Shown here: piece after piece, positions 18,297 to 26,600 of the stretch
How the letters are laid out: every line of letters begins with the position of its first letter
Numbering within the stretch: the first letter of the stretch is position 1
NCBI RefSeq assembly: GCF_001766835.1
Contig: NZ_LKEU01000014.1
Location: 96,753 to 160,752, forward strand
Direction of reading: 5' to 3'
From: Acetobacterium wieringae
GTDB taxonomy: Bacteria > Bacillota > Clostridia > Eubacteriales > Eubacteriaceae
DNA: 64,000 nt
Translations under genes and position numbers: made by a program
The notes under the pieces: model-generated
What the model was told of the DNA's origin: nothing
The model's input: the letters and a program-made list of their open reading frames with translations, nothing else
The model's database searches: none

Positions 18297-18584
18297 TTGG
18301 CAAAAGTAAATCTAAGCTTGCAGGTTTTACCGGTAGTACCGGACAGAGAAATATACTATGTAGTCGATCAGGTTATTGAGATGATCCATCAGACGGGCCT
18401 CAAATATGTGGTGGGTCCTTTTGAAACATCCATCGAAGGCGAACTGGATGAACTGCTGGACATTGTTAAACGGGCCCAATCCATCTGCACAGAGCATGGA
18501 GCCGAGCGGGTGGTTTCAATCGTAAAAATTGATTACAAGGAAGAAGGCGTCACAATTGATGAGAAAGTATCAAAATACCAGTGA
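18297..18584 (+). CDS. MTH1187-family thiamine-binding protein
   Basis: 95 residues, cytoplasmic. The sequence (VNLSLQVLPVVPDREIYYVV, then HQTGLKYVVGPFETSIEGEL and VSIVKIDYKEEG) fits the MTH1187/YkoF-like fold, small proteins that bind thiamine or its precursors and often accompany HMP/thiamine ABC transporters. TTG start at 18297 with GGGAGGTG at 18283-18290; an in-frame GTG at 18288 lies inside the ribosome binding site and is less likely. It overlaps the permease gene by 26 bp, so translation is coupled. Confidence 0.75.
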   Translation: MAKVNLSLQVLPVVPDREIYYVVDQVIEMIHQTGLKYVVGPFETSIEGELDELLDIVKRAQSICTEHGAERVVSIVKIDYKEEGVTIDEKVSKYQ

Positions 18585-19332
18585 CAAGCTGATTCCGATC
18601 GTATTTCTGCTGACCATTCTGATTCTCTGGGAGGCCGCTGTTAACCTGGGGGTTGTGGAGCGATACGTTTTGCCATCGCCCACTGACATCATCGCGGCGC
18701 TGATTGCCAATGGTTCGGATTTGATGATGCACGCCGGAACAACTTTTTTTGAAGGAATGACAGGACTGCTGGTAGCCGTATGTTTATCACTGATTATGGC
18801 AATTGTGATGGATTTGTTTCCAGTGGTGAAAAAAGCCATTTACCCGGTACTGGTGATGTCGCAAACCGTGCCGATTATTGTTATCGCACCCCTGCTGGCG
18901 ATGTGGTTTGGTTTTGGGATTGCCCCCAAAATTTTTGTGGTGGTGCTGGTTTGTTTTTTTCCCATCACGGTCAGTCTGATTGAAGGGCTTCAGAGTGTTG
19001 ATGGGGAACTGATTAATCTGGTGCGATCGATGGGGGCAAAGAAGCGTCAGATCTTTACAAAAATCAAGTTTCCCAGTGCCCTGCCCTATTTTTTTTCGGG
19101 CCTTAAAATTGCGGCTACCTATAGTATTATGGGGGCAGTTATCGGGGAATGGCTGGGTGGAAAGGCCGGACTGGGCGTTTACATGTTAAGAGCCCGCCAT
19201 GCCTTTGCGTTGGATCTGGTTTTTGCCTCGATTCTGGTGATTGTGGTTTTATCAATTGGACTTTTTTACGGCATTGCCGGGATTCAGAGGGTCATGATGC
19301 CCTGGGAAAAATTAAAGGAGGAAGAGGAATGA
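18559..19332 (+). CDS. ABC transporter permease, thiamine-precursor type (ThiX-like)
   Basis: 257 residues with about six membrane segments. The SsuC/TauC/ThiX pattern is clear: YVLPSPTDIIAAL near the start and the EAA-like loop VRSMGAKKRQIFTKIKFPSA before ALPYFFSGLKIA. With the NMT1-like binding protein and thiamine-binding first gene, the substrate is probably a thiamine precursor such as hydroxymethylpyrimidine, though related transporters carry sulfonates or nitrate. The ATG at 18559 follows GGAAGAAGG by 11 nt. Confidence 0.8.
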   Translation: MRKYQNTSDKLIPIVFLLTILILWEAAVNLGVVERYVLPSPTDIIAALIANGSDLMMHAGTTFFEGMTGLLVAVCLSLIMAIVMDLFPVVKKAIYPVLVMSQTVPIIVIAPLLAMWFGFGIAPKIFVVVLVCFFPITVSLIEGLQSVDGELINLVRSMGAKKRQIFTKIKFPSALPYFFSGLKIAATYSIMGAVIGEWLGGKAGLGVYMLRARHAFALDLVFASILVIVVLSIGLFYGIAGIQRVMMPWEKLKEEEE

Positions 19333-20303
19333 AAAAGAAAATCATCTTATTAACACTGGGAATTCTACTGATTGCATTAACCGGGTGTACAACAAAAGAA
19401 AGCGAGAAAATAACGGTGGTTCTGGATTGGGTTCCCAATACCAATCACACCGGTCTTTATGCGGCGAAGGAGCTTGGCTATTTTGAGGCCGAAGGGCTTC
19501 AGGTGGAGATTATTCAACCCAGCGAAGGCGGCTCAGCGGATCTGATTGCGGCCGGTCAGGGAGAGTTCGGAGTCAGCTATCAGGAACAGGTGACCTACGC
19601 CAGAACCGCTGCAAATCCCCTGCCAATTAAGGCCATTGCTGCGATTATCCAGCATAACACATCGGGCTTTGCTTCGCCGGTGGATCGCAACATTGTCAGT
19701 CCCAAAGATTTTGAAGGGAAAAAATACGGCGGCTGGGGTTCGCCTATGGAAGTTGCCACCTTAAAAGCCCTGATGGAAGGGGCAAAGGCTGATTTTAGCA
19801 AGCTGGAAATCGTCGATGTGGGAGCGATGGATTATTTTACCGCTGTTAAAGATCATGTCGATTTCACCTGGATCTTTTATGGCTGGGATGGAGTTGCCGC
19901 CGAGCTTAAAAACGAACCGCTGAATTTTATTAAACTTCAGGATGTCGATAAGAACCTGGATTACTATACCCCAGTCATTATTGCCAACGAAGACTATCTG
20001 GCCAAGCATCCGGAAACGGCTAAAAAATTTCTGCGGGCTGTCACCAAAGGCTATCAGTACGCCATTGAAAACCCGGAAGCCGCTGCGGATCTGTTACTGG
20101 TTGACAACCCCGAAATTGATCGCGACCTGGCGGTGGCCTCGCAAAAATATCTGGCCGCTGAATATCAGAGCGATGCCGAAAAATGGGGTTTGATGCGTTT
20201 AGATATCTGGGAAAACTATGGCAACTGGATGTATAACCAGGGCTTGCTGGAGAACCAGCTAAATGCCGACGGGGCCTTTACCAATGAATACCTGCCAGAA
20301 TAA
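19329..20303 (+). CDS. NMT1/THI5-like substrate-binding lipoprotein (ThiY-like)
   Basis: 324 residues. Lipoprotein signal with lipobox LTGC near residue 20. VVLDWVPNTNHTGLYAAKELGYF is the hallmark of NMT1/THI5-like proteins, which in ThiXYZ systems bind formyl-aminopyrimidine or HMP; GEFGVSYQEQVTYAR and GWGSPMEVATLKALM follow. The ATG overlaps the permease stop codon (ATGA) and has AAGGAGG upstream. Confidence 0.82.
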   Translation: MKKKIILLTLGILLIALTGCTTKESEKITVVLDWVPNTNHTGLYAAKELGYFEAEGLQVEIIQPSEGGSADLIAAGQGEFGVSYQEQVTYARTAANPLPIKAIAAIIQHNTSGFASPVDRNIVSPKDFEGKKYGGWGSPMEVATLKALMEGAKADFSKLEIVDVGAMDYFTAVKDHVDFTWIFYGWDGVAAELKNEPLNFIKLQDVDKNLDYYTPVIIANEDYLAKHPETAKKFLRAVTKGYQYAIENPEAAADLLLVDNPEIDRDLAVASQKYLAAEYQSDAEKWGLMRLDIWENYGNWMYNQGLLENQLNADGAFTNEYLPE

Positions 20304-21036
20304 ATGTGTACTCAAGGTTTTGGGGGTTACCAAAGAGTATAATCATAAAAATATTATACAGAACATTAATATTCATCTGAATCAGGGTGAGTTTGTCTCG
20401 ATTCTGGGCCCCAGTGGCTGCGGTAAAAGCACGCTCTTTAATGTGATTGCCGGACTGTTGCCCCCGGAAGATGGCCAGGTTTTTGTAAATGAGAAGGAGG
20501 TAACTGGGGAAACCGGAAAGGTCAGCTATATGTATCAGAAGGATCTGCTGCTGCCCTGGCGCAACGTCATTGACAATGCCATTTTACCACTTGAAATTCG
20601 GGGCATTCCGAAAAAGGAAGCCCGGGAGACGGTCAAAGCGATGTTGTCGATTTTTCAACTGGCAGACGATGGGAAAAAATATCCCATCCAATTGTCCGGT
20701 GGGATGAAACAGCGGGTGTCACTGTTGCGAACCACCATGTTTTCACAGGAGATCATGCTGCTGGACGAACCCTTTGGCGGACTGGATGCCATTACCCGGA
20801 TGAAGATGCAGGCGTATCTGCTTGAGATACTCAATAAAATTAAAGGGTCGGTCTTGTTTATTACCCACGATATTGATGAGGCCATTTTCTTATCAGACCG
20901 GATCTACATCATTAACGGATCACCGGCCCAGATCGTTAGCGAAATGGTGGTGCCGATTAAACACGCCAGTCCCGAGGAAATGATGACCGCAGAAGCATTG
21001 CGTCAGCTGCGTAGTGACATTCTAAAATGTCTGTAA
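20263..21036 (+). CDS. ABC transporter ATP-binding protein (ThiZ-like)
   Basis: 257 residues. Walker A GPSGCGKST, signature LSGGMKQRVSLLR, Walker B IMLLDEPFGGLD and switch His FITHDIDEA. It energises the transporter formed with the two preceding genes. The start is unsure: 20263 has CTGGAG 10 nt upstream but overlaps the binding-protein gene by 41 bp; 20284 (MNTCQNK) would shorten the overlap but has no clear ribosome binding site. Confidence 0.82.
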   Translation: MPTGPLPMNTCQNKCVLKVLGVTKEYNHKNIIQNINIHLNQGEFVSILGPSGCGKSTLFNVIAGLLPPEDGQVFVNEKEVTGETGKVSYMYQKDLLLPWRNVIDNAILPLEIRGIPKKEARETVKAMLSIFQLADDGKKYPIQLSGGMKQRVSLLRTTMFSQEIMLLDEPFGGLDAITRMKMQAYLLEILNKIKGSVLFITHDIDEAIFLSDRIYIINGSPAQIVSEMVVPIKHASPEEMMTAEALRQLRSDILKCL

Positions 21037-21121
21037 ATCTCCAGGCGAGCAATGCTCGCCCTGAAAACCGGATAATTATTGTGAATAGAAGCACATCAAC
21101 TTGTTAATAAACTACCGTAGC

Positions 21122-21178
21122 AGTCTCATTTTTGAGACTGCTTTTCTCATTTTGAGACGCCAATTCTCATAATGAGAA
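21122..21178. promoter_or_regulatory. Three phased palindromic upstream activator sites of the aco operon
   Basis: Palindromes at 21122-21139 (core TCTCATTTTTGAGA), 21145-21157 (TCTCATTTTGAGA) and 21164-21178 (core TCTCATAATGAGA). Their centres are about 20 bp apart, two turns of the helix, so they face the same side. They lie 100-150 bp before a sigma-54 promoter, the standard place for enhancer sites. A GC-rich hairpin at 21044-21060 precedes them and may end the transporter transcript. A palindrome GTTTACGTAAAC lies at 21233-21244. No gene is seen in 21037-21326. Confidence 0.75.
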
Positions 21179-21272
21179 AGAATTGTTCCAGGATCGGTTG
21201 GGTAAAGGCGCTCGGAAGCAGAAAGCAGCACCGTTTACGTAAACGTTTAAACAACTAGCCGATTCATCGGTT

Positions 21273-21289
21273 ATGGCATGAATATTGCT
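21273..21289 (+). promoter_or_regulatory. Sigma-54 (-24/-12) promoter of the aco operon
   Basis: ATGGCATGAATATTGCT: GG at 21275-21276 and GC at 21287-21288, 12 nt apart, with the full TTGCT -12 element. It lies 38 bp before the first gene of the operon. Confidence 0.8.
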
Positions 21290-21326
21290 TAACATATAGA
21301 CAACATGAAATCAAGGAGGTTAGAAT

Positions 21327-21629
21327 ATGGCGTTAAAAGCAGCATTTATTTTTATTGCTCCCAATGCAGATCCGGCCATTCACCGGTCGGCGGTTGAAAC
21401 GGAACAGGTCACCCTGATCGCTGTTGGGGTATCGTCCTACGAAGCAGCAGTTGCAGCAGCGGGGCAGTTGGTTGATGAAGGGGTGGTCGCTTTCGAGCTC
21501 TGTGGTGGCTTTGGAAATCGGGGGACGGCCATGGTCAGTGAAGCCGTCAAAGGAAAAGCCGCCGTGGGGGTCGTGCGTTTTGATATTCACCCCGGTTTGG
21601 ATAATAAAAGCGGGGATGATCTTTTTTAA
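21327..21629 (+). CDS. DUF6506-like small protein of unknown function
   Basis: 100 residues, no membrane segment. Notable stretches are AAFIFIAPNADPAIHRS, VGVSSYEAAVAAAGQLVDEG and FELCGGFGNRGTAMVSEAV. I recognise it as similar to short conserved proteins found beside acetoin or related operons (DUF6506), without a known activity. It is the first gene after the sigma-54 promoter, with AAGGAGG 7 nt before the ATG, so it is made with the acetoin dehydrogenase. Confidence 0.65.
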   Translation: MALKAAFIFIAPNADPAIHRSAVETEQVTLIAVGVSSYEAAVAAAGQLVDEGVVAFELCGGFGNRGTAMVSEAVKGKAAVGVVRFDIHPGLDNKSGDDLF

Positions 21630-21659
21630 CAGCATGACCACAGCAATTCACGTCAGGAG

Positions 21660-22028
21660 GTGTTTCTTATTAAAAAATTTATCATTGAATTTGGCATGGG
21701 GATGGACTTTCATGGTCAGGATGTTAATAAGGCGGCGGGAAAAGCGATTAAAGACGCCATTTCCCGAAGTTGTCTGATTGGTTTGAATCAGATCCATGGT
21801 TTAACGGAAGAAAGTCTCAATGAAAAAATGATGATCGAGGCAATTATTGGGGTGTCCCGGCCTGAAGATTTAAACATTGAGATGTTAAAAAAACTATTCC
21901 CGGTGGGAAAGGTAACCATTCAAGCCAGGAAAGGAGGATTAACAACAGCCGGTTTATTCTTTCCCGGTTTTGGCGATACCGACGATACCATCGAAGCCGC
22001 CATTGTGTGCGTAACGGTGAGTGTGTAG
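21660..22028 (+). CDS. Lin0512-family protein of unknown function
   Basis: 122 residues from GTG at 21660. The sequence FIIEFGMGMDFHGQDVNKAA, the central LTEESLNEKMMIEAIIGVSRPE and the end FPGFGDTDDTIEAAIVCV match the Lin0512 family, whose function is unknown. The start is odd: AGGAGG (21654-21660) overlaps the GTG, and the best-spaced codon is ATT at 21669, which would give the family-typical KKFIIEFGMG beginning. Lies between the DUF6506-like gene and acoA in the operon. Confidence 0.7.
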   Translation: MFLIKKFIIEFGMGMDFHGQDVNKAAGKAIKDAISRSCLIGLNQIHGLTEESLNEKMMIEAIIGVSRPEDLNIEMLKKLFPVGKVTIQARKGGLTTAGLFFPGFGDTDDTIEAAIVCVTVSV

Positions 22029-22151
22029 CGGAAGGTAGGTTGCAAACCTACAAAAAACCTGATAATGTGTGGTGTTATCGACGTAACAACAGACAAAGCG
22101 CATCATCGTTTAAAAAAAACTTAGCAAAGCAGATACAAAGGAGGAAATATT

Positions 22152-23138
22152 TTGAAAATCTCAAACGAAACTATCATTGAAATGTATGAAAAAATGGTAA
22201 AGATCAGGAAGTTTGAAAATAGAGCCATGAATCTTTTTGCTGAAGGTCAGGTTGGCGGATTCGTTCACCTTTATATTGGTGAAGAAGCAGTGGCAACAGG
22301 CGTTTGCGCAAGTCTACGGGACGATGACTACATCACCAGTACCCATCGGGGCCATGGACATATTTTAGCCAAAGGCGGCGATATGAAATACATGATGGCC
22401 GAGCTTTTTGGCAAAGAAACCGGATACTGTAAAGGCAAGGGCGGCTCGATGCATATCGCCGATGCCACCAAAGGAATTCTTGGGGCCAATGGGATTGTCG
22501 GGGCTGGCCATAATATTGCGGTAGGTGCCGGACTGGCAGCACAATATAAAGGAACAGATCAGGTTTGTGCCTGTTTCTTTGGGGATGCCTCCACCAATCA
22601 GAGTACCTTCCATGAAGGACTGAACCTGGCCAGTACCTGGAAGCTGCCGGTTATCTTTATCTGCGAAAACAATGGCTACGGAATATCTGTGAGCCAGGCC
22701 CGTCATCAGAATATCACCGATATTTCCCAACGGGCAGTGTCTTATAATATTCCGGGGATTACGGTGGACGGCAATGATGTTTTTGCGGTTTTTGAAGCGG
22801 TTCAGGAGGCCGTTGCCAGAGCCCGTAAAGGTCAGGGACCAACCCTGATTGAATGCAAGACCTATCGCTGGCGGGGACATTTTGAAGGGGATCCGACGGT
22901 GTACCGTCCCGAAGGTGAGCTGGAACAATGGAAGAAAAAAGACCCCATTCCCAGAGCCGAAAAATATATCCTTGATAATCAGGTGATGACTCAGGCGGAA
23001 ATGGATCAGCTTAATAAAAAAATTGATGCTGAGGTTGAAGAAGCCGTTGATTTTGCCCTGGCCAGTAAATTCCCTGATGTTGCATCCGCTGTTTTAGATG
23101 TTTATACCGATATAGTAGAGGAGGGACGAACAAGATGA
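22152..23138 (+). CDS. acoA: Acetoin dehydrogenase E1 component, alpha subunit
   Basis: 328 residues. Thiamine diphosphate-dependent cleavage of acetoin to acetaldehyde and an enzyme-bound acetyl unit, with AcoB. Seen: HLYIGEEAVATGVCASLRDD, STHRGHGHILAKG, KGGSMHIAD and the diphosphate-binding motif from GDASTNQSTFHEGLNLAS to ICENN. TTG start with AAAGGAGG (22137-22144). The GRGHGH/KGGSMH pattern is the acetoin rather than pyruvate dehydrogenase type, and the operon (with acoX) agrees. Confidence 0.93.
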   Translation: MKISNETIIEMYEKMVKIRKFENRAMNLFAEGQVGGFVHLYIGEEAVATGVCASLRDDDYITSTHRGHGHILAKGGDMKYMMAELFGKETGYCKGKGGSMHIADATKGILGANGIVGAGHNIAVGAGLAAQYKGTDQVCACFFGDASTNQSTFHEGLNLASTWKLPVIFICENNGYGISVSQARHQNITDISQRAVSYNIPGITVDGNDVFAVFEAVQEAVARARKGQGPTLIECKTYRWRGHFEGDPTVYRPEGELEQWKKKDPIPRAEKYILDNQVMTQAEMDQLNKKIDAEVEEAVDFALASKFPDVASAVLDVYTDIVEEGRTR

Positions 23139-24106
23139 GAGAGCTTACGTATGGTCAAGGAATCAAAGAAGGTATGCGGATAAAAATGCTGGAAAACCCG
23201 GACGTCTTCATTTTTGGCGAAGATGTTGGTCTATTCGGGGGCTGTTTTGGTGTCACCTCCGGCTTATTTGAAGAATTCGGCGAAAAACGGGTGCGTGATA
23301 CCCCGATCTCGGAAGGGGCCATTATCGGTGCTGCCGTTGGTGCGGCAGCGGTTGGCTTGCGACCGATTCCCGAGCTGATGTTTGTTGACTTTTCCACTGT
23401 CGGGATGGATCAGCTGGTTAACCAGGCTGCTAAAATGCGTTATATGTTTGGTGGTAAATTAAAACTGCCAATGGTAGTACGACTACCGTCCGGTGGTGGG
23501 GTGGCAGCGGCAGCCCAGCACTCCCAATCACTGGAAGCCTGGTTTACCCATGTGCCGGGTTTAAAGGTCGTTTATCCCTCGAATGCCCAGGATGCCATCG
23601 GATTGATGCTGACAGCCATCGATGATGATAACCCGATAATTTATCTGGAAAATAAAACCCTCTATGCGGTGACCGGTCAGGTTGAAGATGAAGTCAAACC
23701 AATTCCACTGGGTAAAGCCAATATCAAGCGGGAAGGGAGTGATGTCACCATCATTACCTATGGCAAACAGGTATACGACTCCCTCAAAGCAGCTGAGCTG
23801 CTAGAAAAAGATGGCATTGATGCTGAAGTCATCGATTTACGTTCCCTCTATCCGCTGGATAAAGAAGCGATCTTTGAATCGGTCAAGAAAACCCATAAGG
23901 TGGTCATTGTCTCCGAAGAAGCTAAACGGGGCAGTTATGCCGGTGAACTGGCTGCGATTATTGCCGATGAGTGTTTCTATGAATGTGATGCTCCGATTAA
24001 GCGGGTTTGCGCATTGAACACCCCGATTCCGTTTTCTGGCAATCTGGAAGCCTATGTGTTGCCCAATGCCGACGATGTGGTTGAGGCGGTTAAATCGTTA
24101 TTCTAA
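23135..24106 (+). CDS. acoB: Acetoin dehydrogenase E1 component, beta subunit
   Basis: 323 residues. MRELTYGQGIKEGMRIKM at the start, GEDVGLFGGCFGVTSGL, DTPISEGAIIGAAVGAA and the transketolase C-terminal domain (VTIITYGKQVYDSL, VIDLRSLYPLD) are typical. Forms the E1 heterotetramer with AcoA. Start and acoA stop overlap by 4 bp. Confidence 0.93.
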   Translation: MRELTYGQGIKEGMRIKMLENPDVFIFGEDVGLFGGCFGVTSGLFEEFGEKRVRDTPISEGAIIGAAVGAAAVGLRPIPELMFVDFSTVGMDQLVNQAAKMRYMFGGKLKLPMVVRLPSGGGVAAAAQHSQSLEAWFTHVPGLKVVYPSNAQDAIGLMLTAIDDDNPIIYLENKTLYAVTGQVEDEVKPIPLGKANIKREGSDVTIITYGKQVYDSLKAAELLEKDGIDAEVIDLRSLYPLDKEAIFESVKKTHKVVIVSEEAKRGSYAGELAAIIADECFYECDAPIKRVCALNTPIPFSGNLEAYVLPNADDVVEAVKSLF

Positions 24107-24221
24107 GGTGGGTAATTGAATCGGCCAGACGGGCCAGGGTTCTGGAAATAGTGGAGTGCACAGCGATGATCTTATTTCCAGAACTTTTTTTAAACAAAAG
24201 ACAGAAAAAGGTGGTGGACAT

Positions 24222-25217
24222 ATGAATTCAATTGGAATCATTGCCAATCCGGCATCCGGGAAAGATATCAGGCGGCTGGTTTCCCATGCTACGGTGATTG
24301 ATAATAACGAAAAGATCAATATTGTTGAACGGATTATACTGGGAGCCCAGCAAAATGGCGTCAAAAAAGTATACATGATGCCAGATCCCTATAATATGGG
24401 CTATCGGGTGGAGGATAAGCTTAAAACCTCCGGCGAGCTTAAATGTGAGATCGAAGTGTTTGATTTTTATAAGGAAGACACCGTGGAAGATACCTATAAA
24501 GCGGTGCAAATGATGAATGAGAAAAACGTCGGCTGCATTGTCACGTTGGGAGGTGATGGCACCAATCGGGCGGTGGCTAAGGATATTAAGGAAATCCCGC
24601 TGATTTCCATCTCCACAGGGACGAATAATGTCTATCCGGATATGATTGAAGGAACCATTGCTGGCATCGCAGCGGCCGTGGTCGCTTCCCAACAATTTGA
24701 TAAAGCGGCTTATTCAAATAGAGATAAGATTATTGAGATTGAGACAGCGGGGCAACTTAAGGATATTGCCCTGATCGATGCGGTGATTTCCCGGGATATC
24801 TTCGTGGGTTCCCGGGCGATCTGGAAAGTTGAGGATATTGAGAAAATATTTGTGGCCCGGAGTCATCCGGCCTCAATTGGTTTTTCGGCGGTGGTGGGGG
24901 GAAAAACCATTATCACCGAAGCGGACAATTTTGGTGCTTATGTCAGCATTGATAAAAATGCCCCCAAAATTAAGATTCCCATGGCGGCCGGGATTGTGTT
25001 GCCAATTGGTACCAGTGAGCCGGTGTTTTTAACGTTTGGCGAAGTCTATACCTTTACCACCTATTGTCGGGGCACCATTGCCCTGGATGGGGAGCGGGAA
25101 ATTGAATTTCATCAGAATCAGACTTTTACCTTTAAACTAAGCCGCAATGGGCCCTGGCATGTGGATGTGAAAAAAGCCATCGAAGTGGGACAGCAAAACG
25201 GATTTTTCAAGGTTTGA
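24222..25217 (+). CDS. acoX: AcoX, NAD-kinase-like protein of acetoin operons
   Basis: 331 residues. NPASGKDIRRLVSHA and IVTLGGDGTNRAVAKD are the phosphate-binding motifs of the ATP-NAD kinase fold. Proteins of this kind (AcoX) lie between or beside aco genes in many bacteria; their biochemical role is not settled. ATG at 24222 with GGTGGTGG upstream is preferred over in-frame codons further up. A 115-bp gap separates it from acoB. Confidence 0.85.
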   Translation: MNSIGIIANPASGKDIRRLVSHATVIDNNEKINIVERIILGAQQNGVKKVYMMPDPYNMGYRVEDKLKTSGELKCEIEVFDFYKEDTVEDTYKAVQMMNEKNVGCIVTLGGDGTNRAVAKDIKEIPLISISTGTNNVYPDMIEGTIAGIAAAVVASQQFDKAAYSNRDKIIEIETAGQLKDIALIDAVISRDIFVGSRAIWKVEDIEKIFVARSHPASIGFSAVVGGKTIITEADNFGAYVSIDKNAPKIKIPMAAGIVLPIGTSEPVFLTFGEVYTFTTYCRGTIALDGEREIEFHQNQTFTFKLSRNGPWHVDVKKAIEVGQQNGFFKV

Positions 25218-25270
25218 TGTTTAAATTTTCATAGAGTTATGTGATTTCAGAATAACAGGAGGAATGCATT

Positions 25271-26587
25271 ATGGCCAAGTTTTTAGTGATGCCCAAGCTG
25301 GGATTGACGATGACTGAAGGCAATATTGCCAACTGGCGAAAAGCAGAAGGCGACAGCGTTGCGATGGGCGAAATCATCTTTGATGTGGAAACCGATAAAA
25401 TAACCAAGGAATTTGAATCTCCGGGGGCTGGCATCATCAGAAAGATACTGGTCGAAGAGGGCACCGTGGCAGTGCTAAAACCGATTGCCATTCTGGGAAC
25501 AGCTGAAGAAGATATAACTGCATTGCTGGCCGAGGCCGAAAATTTGACTGACAGCCCAGCCAGCGAAGTTAAATCCACCGCAGCAGAACCGGATTCGGTG
25601 GTTGCTACATCATCGCAACCGGTCGCTGGGGGCCGCATCAAAGCATCAGCCCGAACCAAAAAAATTGCGGCTGAGCAAAATATCGATCTTGCCCAGGTAA
25701 CCGGGACGGGCCCCCAGGGGGCCATTACGGAAAAAGATGTTAATGAGTTTGCGTTAAGAGCAAAAACAGCAGCCCCCAAAATATCGCCGACGGCCGGGGT
25801 GATTGCTGATGGTTTAGGCATCGATCCGGGACAGATTAGCAAGGACGGCCGGATTATGAAGGCCGATGTGCTGGCTTTTAAACAAAAAGCTGATTTACTA
25901 CGATTTGCCGATCCACAGGAGAGTAGCAAACCGATGTCGGCGATGCGAAAAATTATTGCCAGCCGGATGTCAGCCAGCCAGGAAACGGCTGCTACAGTTA
26001 ATTACAACCAGCGGGTGGATACCACCGCCATGAAACAGCTAAGGGAAGAATTAAAAAGCTCTGCCAAAATTACCTATACCGATATTCTGGTTAAGATTTT
26101 AGCCCGGGTGCTGTTGGAGTTTCCGCTTTTAAACAGCTCGATAGTCGGCACTGACATTGTCACCCGCAATTATGTCAATATTGGGGTGGCGGTTGCCCTG
26201 CCGGATGGATTGATAGTGCCGGTGGTTAAATTCGCCAATAAATTAGATCTGGGCGAGATTTCCCGGGAAATCAAGGCCCTGGCCGAAAAAGCCCGAAACA
26301 ATGAACTGGAAAGCGATGAAATTACCGGGGGCACTTTTACCATCACCAATATTGGGATGTATGGCATGGAATCCTTCACGCCGATTATTAATCAGCCTGA
26401 GGTGGCCATATTAGGGATTAATACCATAATCGACACCCCGATGGTGGTGGATGGCCAGGTGGTTATTAAACCAATGATGAACCTGAGTTTAACAGCTGAT
26501 CACCGGGTGGTTGATGGCTCGGTGGCGGCGCAGTTTGTTGCCCGTCTCAAGGAGCTCATTGAAAAACCGGGACTTCTGCTCTTGTAA
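25271..26587 (+). CDS. acoC: Acetoin dehydrogenase E2 component (dihydrolipoamide acetyltransferase)
   Basis: 438 residues. Lipoyl domain near 1-78 with the lipoylated lysine in VETDKITKE. Two E3-binding-like segments follow: about 118-160 (KASARTKKIAAEQNIDLAQV, GPQGAITEKDV) and about 173-205 (ISPTAGVIADGLGIDPGQIS, GRIMKADVL). The acyltransferase domain fills the rest, with active-site DHRVVDG. It passes the acetyl unit to CoA. Starts 53 bp after acoX with AGGAGG. Confidence 0.93.
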   Translation: MAKFLVMPKLGLTMTEGNIANWRKAEGDSVAMGEIIFDVETDKITKEFESPGAGIIRKILVEEGTVAVLKPIAILGTAEEDITALLAEAENLTDSPASEVKSTAAEPDSVVATSSQPVAGGRIKASARTKKIAAEQNIDLAQVTGTGPQGAITEKDVNEFALRAKTAAPKISPTAGVIADGLGIDPGQISKDGRIMKADVLAFKQKADLLRFADPQESSKPMSAMRKIIASRMSASQETAATVNYNQRVDTTAMKQLREELKSSAKITYTDILVKILARVLLEFPLLNSSIVGTDIVTRNYVNIGVAVALPDGLIVPVVKFANKLDLGEISREIKALAEKARNNELESDEITGGTFTITNIGMYGMESFTPIINQPEVAILGINTIIDTPMVVDGQVVIKPMMNLSLTADHRVVDGSVAAQFVARLKELIEKPGLLLL

Positions 26588-26600
26588 TGGAGGTGGAATC

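Noticed and set aside
21233..21246. Catabolite repression (cre) site at GTTTACGTAAAC
   Set aside because: Only a partial match to the CcpA consensus; reported only as a palindrome in the aco control region.
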